A program made the position numbers and the translations under genes. A DNA stretch of 48,463 nt from the NCBI GenBank assembly GCA_031269245.1, contig JAISZL010000019.1:1-48463 (forward strand), read 5' to 3'. This document shows, piece by piece, positions 1 through 7,660 of the stretch; the stretch's first letter is position 1; every line of letters starts with the position of its first letter. The notes beneath the pieces are model-generated. The model was not told the origin of the DNA. It was given only the letters and a program-made list of their open reading frames with translations, and searched no databases. Origin of the DNA: Synergistaceae bacterium (GTDB lineage: Bacteria > Synergistota > Synergistia > Synergistales > Synergistaceae).

Positions 1-1805
1 ACGTTTATGATCGTCCCTCCGTTACCTCCAAAAAGACCGGCGGGGTAGTAGTCGTTGCCGTATGATCCCTCATGCTTTATCGTCAGGTTCGCAATCGTAT
101 ATCCGCTGCCGCCGTCGAACGTGCCCTGGAAGTAGTAGTTGATGGAGGAGGTGGTCCCGATCGGCGTCCACTCCCTGCCGCCGAGGTCGATGTTGCCCGT
201 AAGGGTGATCGTCTTGCCATAAAAATTATCGTGCGACGTGCCCCGGATGTTGACGATATACGCCAGCCCGGCGAGCCCCTCCGCGCTGTCTATCTCGAAG
301 CTGGCCGCGCTCGGGTCCTTGTCATACCACGACGTGCTCTTGATGTCGATCCAGTTGCCGCTCGTCGCGGGGGACAGTGTCGGGGTCGTGCCACCGCCGG
401 GCAGGGGGATTCTCAGCAGCTCTATCGGAGGATCCATCTCCCAAAGGATCAGCTCCGTCTTGATCCCGGGCAGGGTGGCCACATGCTTGAACACGTTCAA
501 AAGGTCCGCCGAGGCCTTGACGCTCGCCTCGACTTCGAGGGTAACCGCGTTTTCGCTCTGCTTCACAGCTCCCTTGAACGCCGGCCCGGCTTTGATCGAA
601 AGACCGTCCGCCATGTTATAGAACCCGCAGGTTATCTTCGGAGCTATCGACAGCTTGGCATAGCCCTCGGTGTCGTTCTCCGGCGTCACGGAGCCCTCCA
701 TTTCCGGTTGAGGGTTGAGCGGGACCCCCCTGACCGCGCTGTCTTCATAATAAAAGCCGAACATGCCGGATATGCCATACTCCACCGACGATGAGAGTTT
801 CGCGGCCACCGAGGCCTCTAATTTCACCACGGGGTTGAGGTTGATGTTCATGTAGACTGGGACCGAGCCTATGTTGAACCAGATCTTGGCGATTGGCATG
901 GCCTTGGTGAGATCGATTTCGTCGAACTCCTTTTTGAGTGCCGTTTTAACCTCGAACTTACCCCCGGCCTTGAACCGCCCGGGGAAAACCAAGGCGGCTT
1001 TCCCCGTGACGCCTCCTTCCACGGAAGCCAGGATCATCATGTCCAGCTTCGCCAAGATGTTGAAGTCGGATTCGACCTCAAACCCGAGGTACTTCTGGAA
1101 CTCCGTCTTCAGCGCCGAGCTGCCCGCTGTGGAGATCTCGGTGTCGATTATGGGGTAGCTGAAGACTGCGGGGTAGTCCATGATGGCGGAGGCATTGCTT
1201 CCGGTTTTTATAAATTCCCAGATATCCTCTATGTCGTTCCCGCTTCTCTTGCCGGCGTTCCGCGCGGCCGACAGCGTGTATTTCGGGTGCGCGCCCGCCG
1301 ACAAGAACACGTTCCCATCGGTGACCACGTCGTCGATGCCGACCCGCCTCACACCGCAATATTCGCTTCCGTCGGGCTGAGCGGACACCGACTCGATGAC
1401 GACCGCGTACTCATGGGGCGTCCTCTCATTCCTGGGGCAGACGAGGATATGCCCGGGCTGATAGCCCCTGGCACCCCCCTTCAGCGTCATGTAGTCCGGG
1501 AACTGGGTGCCGGATGCGGAGGCGCCGGCGGAGCTGCCGGAACCCTCGGCAAGACTCGAGGTGTATGTGTCCGCGCCGTAATGGGCAGTCAATATCTCGT
1601 CCTCCTGCACTTCGTGGATGTTCGGGTTTAACTCGCCTTGCAGGAGTACGTTCTCATCGGGGACCTCGACGACCTTCTCCATCTCGGGTTCGCCGGCGGG
1701 CGGAGTGCCGCCGGCCCCATCATCCTCTCCCTCATCTCCCCTGATCGCCAGCGCGAACGTGGCCAGAACCATGACCAGCCAGAACAGCCAACGCCTCTTT
1801 CTCAA
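1..1805 (-). CDS. Large secreted surface protein with GLUG-type repeat region, 3' end outside window
   Basis: The frame is open without a stop from a TTG at 1805 to the window edge (601 codons). An in-frame TGA lies just upstream and GAGGAG stands 9 nt before the TTG, which supports this start. Residues 1-20 form a signal peptide (RKRR, then a hydrophobic stretch ending ALA), followed by an acidic Gly/Pro-rich linker. The middle (about 170-460) is rich in beta-prone segments with no family I recognise. From about residue 490 comes the pattern of bacterial surface proteins with GLUG repeats: 'NIDLGGREWTPIG', 'FQGTFDGG', 'YTIANLTI' and 'AGLFGGNGG'. The protein is exported and probably cell-surface anchored; an adhesin-like or envelope role is inference. 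Its C-terminus, which might carry a Synergist-CTERM like the gene at the other edge, is not visible. The 780 bp upstream hold no gene but do hold a microsatellite. Confidence 0.8.
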   Translation of the reverse strand, partial: MRKRRWLFWLVMVLATFALAIRGDEGEDDGAGGTPPAGEPEMEKVVEVPDENVLLQGELNPNIHEVQEDEILTAHYGADTYTSSLAEGSGSSAGASASGTQFPDYMTLKGGARGYQPGHILVCPRNERTPHEYAVVIESVSAQPDGSEYCGVRRVGIDDVVTDGNVFLSAGAHPKYTLSAARNAGKRSGNDIEDIWEFIKTGSNASAIMDYPAVFSYPIIDTEISTAGSSALKTEFQKYLGFEVESDFNILAKLDMMILASVEGGVTGKAALVFPGRFKAGGKFEVKTALKKEFDEIDLTKAMPIAKIWFNIGSVPVYMNINLNPVVKLEASVAAKLSSSVEYGISGMFGFYYEDSAVRGVPLNPQPEMEGSVTPENDTEGYAKLSIAPKITCGFYNMADGLSIKAGPAFKGAVKQSENAVTLEVEASVKASADLLNVFKHVATLPGIKTELILWEMDPPIELLRIPLPGGGTTPTLSPATSGNWIDIKSTSWYDKDPSAASFEIDSAEGLAGLAYIVNIRGTSHDNFYGKTITLTGNIDLGGREWTPIGTTSSINYYFQGTFDGGSGYTIANLTIKHEGSYGNDYYPAGLFGGNGGTIIN

Positions 1806-2292
1806 CTCTCTTCACTCCTCTACGAAAATTTCAGGGCACCCTCCTCCAATAACTCCGACGCGCCCCCCGTCGCCAGGGAGCGACGACCGCGCCGCCCCTC
1901 TTTGATTTTGGCGGGGGGACGCGCCGGAGTTCAAAGAACCGTTTTTATTACGTTTGCTGCGTTTATTGCGCTCATTGCTCTTACCGCTCTTGTCCCTCCG
2001 ATGCCTCCCCGGCCCGACGCCCCTCGCCTCCTTTCCAGGCCGGCGGGGCGGAGCCCGCTACGCGCTCTCTCACACCTCTCCCGCGCTTCTTTCCCCCGCT
2101 CATCAGATAGATTGCGCAGGCACTCTTGAAGGACATACGCCGCAAAACCTCGATGTCATTTGTCTTCCCCACGCGAGCCTCTCTCGGGACAGCGCGGTCG
2201 CCGCCCATGCCGATACGCGCGCGCGGTTACGGCTCGCGCCGAAAATCTACGCCTGTGCCTCTTTGACAGATGGTTTGGAATATACGGAAACG

Positions 2293-2314
2293 TCCCGCCG
2301 CCTCGGCGGCGGGA
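2293..2314. other. GC-rich perfect hairpin
   Basis: Ten-base arms (TCCCGCCGCC and GGCGGCGGGA) are separated by two bases, so a stable hairpin is possible on either strand. It lies 20 bp from the GCTT tract and about 490 bp upstream of the surface-protein start. No U-run follows on either strand, so it is not an obvious intrinsic terminator. Confidence 0.5.
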
Positions 2315-2334
2315 GCTAAAAGATTACCTGGAGG

Positions 2335-2375
<41 letters not shown>

Positions 2376-2527
2376 GAGATTATGTCCGTCCTGCCGGAGG
2401 GCGCATCAGTAAAAACCATGATATTCATCTCCAAAAATATATTTCGTAACCCATCGTTAATGTTAGCATCTTTTCTTTTGTATTGCAAGCTGTTTTCCGA
2501 GGGAAGAGAGAGGGGCGTCCGCCCATA

Positions 2528-2563
2528 AGCGAGCCGTCCCGCTGCTCCGAGGGGCGGCTCGCT
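2528..2563 (-). terminator. Hairpin downstream of rplS, probable operon end
   Basis: Arms AGCGAGCCGTCCC and GGGGCGGCTCGCT pair almost completely around a ten-base loop, 35 bp past the rplS stop. On the reverse strand no clear U-run follows, so it may act as an RNA-stabilising 3' hairpin rather than a classical intrinsic terminator. Confidence 0.5.
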
Positions 2564-2598
2564 TCGCCAAGAGGCGTGACGCGTCTTTTTATTTTGCG

Positions 2599-2961
2599 TT
2601 ATTTGGCGTACTCCCTGCGCTCCTTGATGCGTGCCGCCTTGCCGCTCAGGCCGCGGAGGTAGTAGAGCTTCGCGCGCTTCACCTTGCCGAGGCGCGTTAC
2701 CTCTATCCTGTCTATGCTGGGGCAGTGAACGGGGAATATCCTCTCCACGCCAACGCCGCCGGACATCTTCCTCACGATGAAGTTCTCCCGCAGTCCGCCG
2801 TGCTGGCGCCCGATCACGACGCCCTCGAAGATCTGTATGCGCTCGCGGTTGCCCTCCTTGACCTTTACGTGGACCTTGACCGTGTCGCCAGCGCGGAACG
2901 CCGGTATCTCGTCCTGCTTGCGAAAACGTTTTTCAACCAACGCTATCCTTGGATCGATCAT
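2599..2961 (-). CDS. rplS: 50S ribosomal protein L19
   Basis: The 120-residue length is normal for bacterial L19, a large-subunit protein at the interface with the 30S subunit. Diagnostic stretches include '[16 protein letters not shown]', '[12 protein letters not shown]', '[15 protein letters not shown]' and a C-terminus with '[18 protein letters not shown]'. It is the last gene of the ylxM-ffh-rpsP-khpA-rimM-trmD-rplS operon, 34 bp after trmD, the order typical of many bacteria. A hairpin follows the stop. Nothing is unusual in the protein. Confidence 0.97.
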   Translation of the reverse strand: MIDPRIALVEKRFRKQDEIPAFRAGDTVKVHVKVKEGNRERIQIFEGVVIGRQHGGLRENFIVRKMSGGVGVERIFPVHCPSIDRIEVTRLGKVKRAKLYYLRGLSGKAARIKERREYAK

Positions 2962-2995
2962 TTTACGCTTTCTCCCTTCGATGTTATTCCTAAAA

Positions 2996-4291
2996 CTACC
3001 TGAAGCCGAAAAACCTGTCGAGCACGATGCTGACCGCGCTTCGGACGGAGAGGTGGTTGTAGTCGCCGCCGCCCGACAGCGGAGCCATCACCGCATCGGA
3101 CGAGCGCATCACGTCCTCGTGGAGGCCGTGCCCGGTGCCGAATACGATGACAGCCGGCCTGTCCTCCTGAAGGAGCCGCGCCTTGAGCGGCAGCCAGCTC
3201 ACCGAGTCCTCCCTTAGCCGGGCCGTGGTCGATATCGTGAAGGGCTCGCTCCTCTCGCGCTCCCTCACCCACGCCAGAGCCGTCTCCAACGCCGGGAAGA
3301 CCTTGATCCCGCGCATCGCGGAGGCCCTGTCAGGGTTGAAATCAGCCCCGCGCCCCGTTATCCAGTGGGCGGCCACCCTCTTCACCAGATCGCGCTGCGA
3401 CGCCAGCGGCGTCACGACGAGGCACTTCTTCACGCCGTATGTGCGGCAGGCGCGCGCTATGTCGTGCAGGTCCGCGCTGGTCACGGCGGTCGTCGTCATA
3501 CGACCGTTTCTGTCCAGCACGGGGTGGTGCAGCAACGCCGCATAAGCCCCCCGCGACAGGTACGGCATTATTCCGGCGCGGGCGACGAGCTCCGGCCTGC
3601 GCGAAATGGTGCGGACCGCGGACTCCTTTCGCCTGTACGCCTCTATCGCGCTCCGATCGCCACCCAAGAGCACCCTTGGGGCCCTGTGCCCTCTGAAGTT
3701 CTCCGGCCTCGTGTAGTGCGGATGGTCGAGCATCCCCGAAAAAAACGAGTCCTCCGTCACGGAGCTCTCCCTCCCCACAACGCCGCGCACCAAGCGCGAT
3801 ATCGCGTCCACCAGAGCCAGGGCCGGCAACTCCCCGCCGGTCAGGACGAAGTCGCCCAGCGAGACCTCCAAATCGACGCAACGCTCCACGAAACGCTCGT
3901 CCACTCCCTCGTAGCGCCCGCATACTATGACGAGGCGCTTCGCAGCCGCGACCCTGCGCAGGTCCTCTACGAGCTCCTGGTGCAGGACTGCTCCCTGAGG
4001 GCTCGGATACGTGACGTACCGCGACTCGCGATCCGCGATCGAGTCGATCGCGGTCTCGAGAGGCCCCGCCATGAGGACCATGCCGCCGCCGCCGAAGCTG
4101 TAGTCGTCGATCTGACGGCGCTCGGAGCGCGGCGCGTGGTCGCGGATGTTCACCACCGACACGTCGAGCAATCCTGAGTCTATCCCCCGGCCCAAAACCC
4201 CCGACGCCAGATACCCGCGCACGAGATCGGGGAACGCCGTGACGACGGATATCCTAACAAACCCCTCGGAGGGCTCGCCAAGACCGCTCAA
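2996..4291 (-). CDS. trmD: tRNA (guanine-N1)-methyltransferase TrmD fused to a second SPOUT RNA-methyltransferase domain
   Basis: Residues about 12-237 are TrmD, which makes m1G37 in tRNA with S-adenosylmethionine: '[11 protein letters not shown]', '[10 protein letters not shown]' (knot region), '[12 protein letters not shown]' and '[12 protein letters not shown]' are all present. At 431 residues the protein is far longer than ordinary TrmD (about 240-250). The extra part (about 250-431) matches the SAM-dependent RNA methyltransferase family PF09936, usually a separate gene beside trmD: '[20 protein letters not shown]', '[14 protein letters not shown]', 'VFGTGHGL' and '[20 protein letters not shown]'. 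The junction is continuous with no stop or frameshift. The start is a TTG whose last two bases lie in the rimM stop (TTGA overlap), implying translational coupling. The substrate of the second domain is not known to me. Confidence 0.93.
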   Translation of the reverse strand: MSGLGEPSEGFVRISVVTAFPDLVRGYLASGVLGRGIDSGLLDVSVVNIRDHAPRSERRQIDDYSFGGGGMVLMAGPLETAIDSIADRESRYVTYPSPQGAVLHQELVEDLRRVAAAKRLVIVCGRYEGVDERFVERCVDLEVSLGDFVLTGGELPALALVDAISRLVRGVVGRESSVTEDSFFSGMLDHPHYTRPENFRGHRAPRVLLGGDRSAIEAYRRKESAVRTISRRPELVARAGIMPYLSRGAYAALLHHPVLDRNGRMTTTAVTSADLHDIARACRTYGVKKCLVVTPLASQRDLVKRVAAHWITGRGADFNPDRASAMRGIKVFPALETALAWVRERERSEPFTISTTARLREDSVSWLPLKARLLQEDRPAVIVFGTGHGLHEDVMRSSDAVMAPLSGGGDYNHLSVRSAVSIVLDRFFGFR

Positions 4292-4833
4292 TCCAAGAGG
4301 CCCTCTATCACGGTGATCGTCATTACACCCCTGGCCAGGTCTATGCCGCGGACGACCTGCCCGATGGCCGGTATCATCTTCACCTCGCCGGACGGCGTGC
4401 GCATCTGATACACGTCATTGCCTCCCGTGCTCATCACGTCCTCTATCCTGCCAAGGAGCCCGCCTCCGGCGCCGTCCACGACATCCAGGCCTATCAGCGA
4501 GTCGATCCAATACTCCCCCTCCGGAAGCTCGACCCTCTCCTCCGGCGAGACCGTCACAAGACAACCGGAGAGAGCCAGGGCCGCGTCGCGGTCCGTGACG
4601 CCCGAGACCGTGACCAGCAACTGGCCCTTGGCGTCGTGCGGGTGAACGCCCTCCACATCAAGCACCCTGCTTGGACACCCGGGCCTCTCGACGCAGAGCT
4701 TGTCCATGCCGAAAAACCTCTCCGGGTAATCGGTCAGCGGAACGATTCGTATCGCGCCCCTTATCCCGTGGGCGCCCACTATCCTGCCTACGGTCACGCG
4801 TTCGGCTCTGCCTGAACTAGGAGAGATCGACAT
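4288..4833 (-). CDS. rimM: 16S rRNA processing protein RimM
   Basis: The 181-residue length is usual for RimM, a 30S maturation factor that binds ribosomal protein S19. The N-terminal beta-barrel domain begins 'VTVGRIVGAHGIRGAIRI'. The C-terminal PRC-barrel domain contains 'EYWIDSLIGLDVVD', 'LGRIEDVMSTGGNDVYQM' and 'MIPAIGQVVRGIDL'. The gene overlaps the end of khpA by 17 bp, and its TGA overlaps the TTG of trmD, so the three genes are probably translationally coupled within the ffh-rplS operon. Confidence 0.96.
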   Translation of the reverse strand: MSISPSSGRAERVTVGRIVGAHGIRGAIRIVPLTDYPERFFGMDKLCVERPGCPSRVLDVEGVHPHDAKGQLLVTVSGVTDRDAALALSGCLVTVSPEERVELPEGEYWIDSLIGLDVVDGAGGGLLGRIEDVMSTGGNDVYQMRTPSGEVKMIPAIGQVVRGIDLARGVMTITVIEGLLD

Positions 4834-5056
4834 CCACTTTCTCGCCGGGTTTGACCGAGGCAGCCTTCGCCACGTGCCTTATCGCGTTTATAGTGGTCCC
4901 GCGCTTGCCTATCACTCGCCCTATGTCGTCCGGCGCCGTCGATATGGTGACCAGCACGGCTCCGGCGTCGCTCTGCTCGGTCGTCACGGAGACCGCGTCA
5001 GGCTTGTTGACCAGCCTGCGGACGATGTACTGCACTATTGCCCCATAGTCCGGCAT
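4817..5056 (-). CDS. khpA: KH-domain RNA-binding protein KhpA
   Basis: A 79-residue single KH-domain protein. The RNA-binding 'GxxG' loop is in 'IGRVIGKRGTTINAIRHV', and the N-terminus 'YIVRRLVNKPDAVSV' is typical of KhpA (YlqC), which pairs with KhpB in many bacteria and affects cell elongation and sRNA binding. Its position between rpsP and rimM is the standard one. Its C-terminal codons overlap the rimM start by 17 bp. Confidence 0.95.
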   Translation of the reverse strand: MPDYGAIVQYIVRRLVNKPDAVSVTTEQSDAGAVLVTISTAPDDIGRVIGKRGTTINAIRHVAKAASVKPGEKVDVDLS

Positions 5057-5063
5057 GAAACGC

Positions 5064-5381
5064 CTACTCTGTCTCCTGGATCTCGCAGCAGACTCCAGGG
5101 ACCGCAGCAGCCTTCTTCGACTTGCCGGCCGAAAACTCGTCCCACACCCCGGCCTTGCGAAGAAGCGCCCTTGCGGTGTCGGAGGGAATCGCTCCCTCCT
5201 TCAGCCAATGCATCGCTCGCTCCGAATTCACCTTCACGTCCGCCGGGTCGGTCATCGGGTTGTAAGTGCCCAGCATCTCGATGAAACGACCATCCCGGGG
5301 TGAACGCGAGTCCGCCACCACCAAGCGGTAAAACGGAGCTTTCCTCTTTCCATGACGCGCCAAACGAATACGAACTGCCAT
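5064..5381 (-). CDS. rpsP: 30S ribosomal protein S16
   Basis: A 105-residue S16, an assembly protein of the 30S subunit: '[20 protein letters not shown]', '[19 protein letters not shown]' and '[21 protein letters not shown]'. A strong AGGAGGTG ribosome binding site precedes the ATG by about 11 nt. A short Lys/Ala-rich tail ends CCEIQETE. The 136-bp leader between ffh and rpsP contains a long nested inverted repeat, listed separately. Confidence 0.97.
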   Translation of the reverse strand: MAVRIRLARHGKRKAPFYRLVVADSRSPRDGRFIEMLGTYNPMTDPADVKVNSERAMHWLKEGAIPSDTARALLRKAGVWDEFSAGKSKKAAAVPGVCCEIQETE

Positions 5382-5431
5382 GTGTTTTGCACACCTCCTG
5401 ATATATTAAAAAACCAAAACCGCAAACGCTG

Positions 5432-5492
5432 CCCCCGCGTCTGGCGGCCAAAAAACCAAAAAGCCTGAAAGGCCGCCGCAAAGGAGCGGGGG
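5432..5492 (-). promoter_or_regulatory. Nested inverted repeat in the ffh-rpsP spacer
   Basis: Two stems share one axis: an outer 7-bp pair (CCCCCGC 5432-5438 with GCGGGGG 5486-5492) and an inner 7-bp pair (GGCGGCC 5443-5449 with GGCCGCC 5471-5477), with a loop of about 21 nt rich in A on the plus strand (U in the RNA). In the transcript this makes a hairpin of about 61 nt ending some 50 nt before the rpsP start. It could be an mRNA-processing or attenuation structure, or a partial terminator that lowers ribosomal-protein expression relative to ffh. Which one is not decided by the sequence. Confidence 0.55.
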
Positions 5493-5517
5493 TAGGAAGC
5501 CCTGTTTTTGTTTTCCC

Positions 5518-6873
5518 TCAGCCCTTGAACAAATTCTTCATGATGCCGGGCATCTTGAACGACTTCGACCCCGGTTTGCCCATGCGGCCCAGAGACTTCA
5601 TCATGCCCTTCACCTGCTCGTACTGAGCCAGCACTTGGTTGACCTGCTGCACGCTCGTGCCGGAGCCCCGGGCGATGCGCCTGCGCCTCCCGCCCTTGAT
5701 TATCTCGGGAGAGCGGCGTTCCTTAAGGGTCATGGAGAGGATTATAGCCTCAGATCGCTTCAGCCCCGACATGTCCATCTCCGCGCCCCTCAGAGCCTTC
5801 ACGCCGCCGGGTATCGGCAGCATTTCAAGCACCTTGTCGAGCGGGCCGAGCTTCTTCACCTGCCGCAGCTGGACGAGCATGTCCTCCAGCGTGAACTTGT
5901 TCCTCTTCATGCTCTCCGCGAGCCGTTCGGCATCGCCCATGCCGGCGGCCTGCTCCAGCTTCTCCATAAGGCCCACCATGTCGCCCATGCCCATTATGCG
6001 CGAGGCCATGCGTTTGGAGTCGAACGGCTCCAGATCCTCCGTTCGCTCGCCCACGCCGGCCAGCTTCACCGGCACGCCGGTCGCGGCCCTTATCGCCAGA
6101 GCCGGACCTCCGCGAGCGTCCCCATCCATCTTCGTCAGTACAACGCCCGTCAGGGCGAGCCTATCGTGGAACGTCTTCGAGACCTCCACCGCCTCCTGGC
6201 CTGTCATCGAGTCAACCACGAGCAGCGTCTCGAACGGCGGCGCCGCGCGCTTCATGGAGTCGAGCTCCGCCATCAGCTCGTCGTCGAGCTGAAGCCGCCC
6301 GGCGGTGTCCAGCAGGATAAGGTCGCAGAGGTGGTCCTCCGCGTAGTCCTTTGCCCTTTCCGCTACCGCGACCGGGTCACGTTCTCCCTGCCCCGGCCCA
6401 AAGAACGCTATCCCCGCCCCTTCGGCCAGCACCTTCAACTGCTCCACGGCGGCGGGCCTGCGGAGGTCGCACGCCACGACGAGGGGCTTGTGTGACTTCG
6501 ACATGCGCCGCGCTATCTTGACGGTCGTGGTCGTCTTGCCCGATCCCTGAAGCCCGACCATCATGTAGACCGTCGGGGGCTTCGGCGATATGGCGAGCGG
6601 GACCGGGTCGCGCCCCATGATGTTGATCAGTTCCTCGTAGACTATCGTCGCCACCCGCTGCGATGGCGTGATGGAGTCGAGCACGTCCGCCCCAACAGCC
6701 CGCGTCTTTATGGCATCCACGAGGTCCTTCACGACCTTGTAATTGACGTCGGCCTCAAGGAGCGCCCGGCGCACCTCGCGCAGCGCCGCGCTCACGTCGT
6801 CGGGCGTTAGCTTTCCCCTGCCCCTCAGCTTGGAAAATACGCCCTCAAACCTCTCCTTCAGAGATTCAAACAT
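5518..6873 (-). CDS. ffh: Signal recognition particle protein Ffh
   Basis: A 451-residue SRP54-type GTPase that binds signal peptides and 4.5S RNA and delivers ribosomes to FtsY. The N domain (about 1-90) is followed by the G domain with P-loop 'GLQGSGKTTTT', 'DLRRPAAVEQL', 'LDTAGR' and 'LTKMDGDARGG'. The Met-rich M domain (about 300-451) contains 'RIARGSGTSVQQVNQ' for RNA binding. The start has a GAGGGAGG site upstream. It sits directly after its usual partner ylxM, 39 bp away. Confidence 0.97.
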   Translation of the reverse strand: MFESLKERFEGVFSKLRGRGKLTPDDVSAALREVRRALLEADVNYKVVKDLVDAIKTRAVGADVLDSITPSQRVATIVYEELINIMGRDPVPLAISPKPPTVYMMVGLQGSGKTTTTVKIARRMSKSHKPLVVACDLRRPAAVEQLKVLAEGAGIAFFGPGQGERDPVAVAERAKDYAEDHLCDLILLDTAGRLQLDDELMAELDSMKRAAPPFETLLVVDSMTGQEAVEVSKTFHDRLALTGVVLTKMDGDARGGPALAIRAATGVPVKLAGVGERTEDLEPFDSKRMASRIMGMGDMVGLMEKLEQAAGMGDAERLAESMKRNKFTLEDMLVQLRQVKKLGPLDKVLEMLPIPGGVKALRGAEMDMSGLKRSEAIILSMTLKERRSPEIIKGGRRRRIARGSGTSVQQVNQVLAQYEQVKGMMKSLGRMGKPGSKSFKMPGIMKNLFKG

Positions 6874-6912
6874 ACCGCAGTCCCTCCCTCGGATCCCTGG
6901 GTTTCAGGTGTC

Positions 6913-7293
6913 TTATCCATGCTTTTGGATTTTTGGTTTGTCTGGTTTGGCCGGCGTGTCCAGCTCTCCCAACCTGCTCAAAAAATCATCGGGCAGTGAG
7001 TGCCCGTTCTCCCCGATTAATCTCATAATCCCCTCGTATCGGGATTTCAGCGCGAGCATCCCCACCGCGCGCTCTATATCCTCCAGACACTCCCTCGACC
7101 GCCGGACGAGGTCGTAGGCGCCCTGGCGAGTCACCTCCAACTCCCCGGCGAGCTCCGATGTCGAGAGGTCCCCGTTTATCACGAGCTCGCACACCGTTCT
7201 CTGGCGTTCCGTAAGAAGGGAGGAGTAGACGTCGAACAACTCGCCGAATCGAACCCGGCTTTCGAGCAGCATATCGTCCTCTATGACACGCAC
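6913..7293 (-). CDS. ylxM: YlxM/p13-like DNA-binding protein
   Basis: A small helix-turn-helix protein of the YlxM family, which accompanies ffh in many bacteria and is thought to modulate the SRP pathway. Visible are 'LFDVYSSLLTERQRTVCEL' and a sigma-factor-like HTH around 'LSTSELAGELEVTRQGAYDLVRR'. The annotated start is GTG at 7293 (126 aa). An ATG at 7272, with GAGG six bases upstream, gives 119 aa starting MLLESRVRFGEL and matches the family's usual N-terminus better. It is the first gene of the operon, about 20 nt after the predicted transcription start. Confidence 0.9.
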   Translation of the reverse strand: MRVIEDDMLLESRVRFGELFDVYSSLLTERQRTVCELVINGDLSTSELAGELEVTRQGAYDLVRRSRECLEDIERAVGMLALKSRYEGIMRLIGENGHSLPDDFLSRLGELDTPAKPDKPKIQKHG

Positions 7294-7318
7294 ATCACAT
7301 CACTCCGCAACAGGAGGG

Positions 7319-7348
7319 ATTATATGACACGGCGCGCGGCCATGTCAA
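7319..7348 (-). promoter_or_regulatory. Near-consensus sigma-70 promoter of the ylxM-ffh-rplS operon
   Basis: On the reverse strand TTGACA (7348-7343) and TATAAT (7324-7319) are separated by 18 bp. Both hexamers match the housekeeping consensus exactly. Transcription would start around 7312, leaving a leader of about 20 nt before the GTG, or 40 nt before the alternative ATG of ylxM. This fits constitutive, strong expression of a ribosome/SRP operon. Confidence 0.85.
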
Positions 7349-7390
7349 GTAATTCCCTTGACCACCGAACCACAGGATCAAAACCGCAGG

Positions 7391-7430
7391 CTCTGCCCGC
7401 ACCCGGCAGGGAACCAGTTCCCCACGCCCT
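7391..7430. repeat. Partial copy of the GC-rich self-complementary element found at 48134-48245
   Basis: The segment reading GCCCGCACCCGGC, then AGGGAACCAGTTCCCC and ACGCCC matches, with a few changes, the reverse complement of the right half of the 112-bp element at 48 kb. It includes the small hairpin GGGAACCAGTTCCC. It lies between ylxM and the small redox protein gene and may serve as the 3' end of the operon upstream. Confidence 0.7.
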
Positions 7431-7450
7431 TTCCCTATTTTCCGGCCCGG

Positions 7451-7660
7451 CTACTTGTCCTCCAACAGCGTTTCGACCTCCGCCATACGCCCTCTGGCGA
7501 GTTCCTCGGAGATGAACACCTGGCCGCACTTCGGGCAGCGCGGCACCTCGGTGTGAAATTTATGCCCCAGGTAGCCGAACTGCGCTTTGATGAGCTCGAG
7601 CGGGACGCCGCACAGACCGCAGGTCAATTTTCCAGGCGCGCTAGGCATCTTTTCGCCCAT
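7451..7660 (-). CDS. Small zinc-ribbon redox protein, DVU_1557 family
   Basis: A 69-residue protein with two Cys pairs, 'CGLCG' near residue 14 and 'CPKCG' near 42, separated by 'GYLGHKFHTEVPR'. This looks like a zinc ribbon or rubredoxin-like metal site. I recognise it from memory as the DVU_1557 redox family, which accompanies a dicluster-binding pyridine-nucleotide oxidoreductase and a Mop-type aldehyde oxidoreductase in Desulfovibrio; the same three genes are in the same order here. The gene overlaps the end of the large oxidoreductase by 20 bp, so the two are probably co-translated. A role as electron carrier or structural partner of that enzyme is inference. Confidence 0.75.
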   Translation of the reverse strand: MGEKMPSAPGKLTCGLCGVPLELIKAQFGYLGHKFHTEVPRCPKCGQVFISEELARGRMAEVETLLEDK

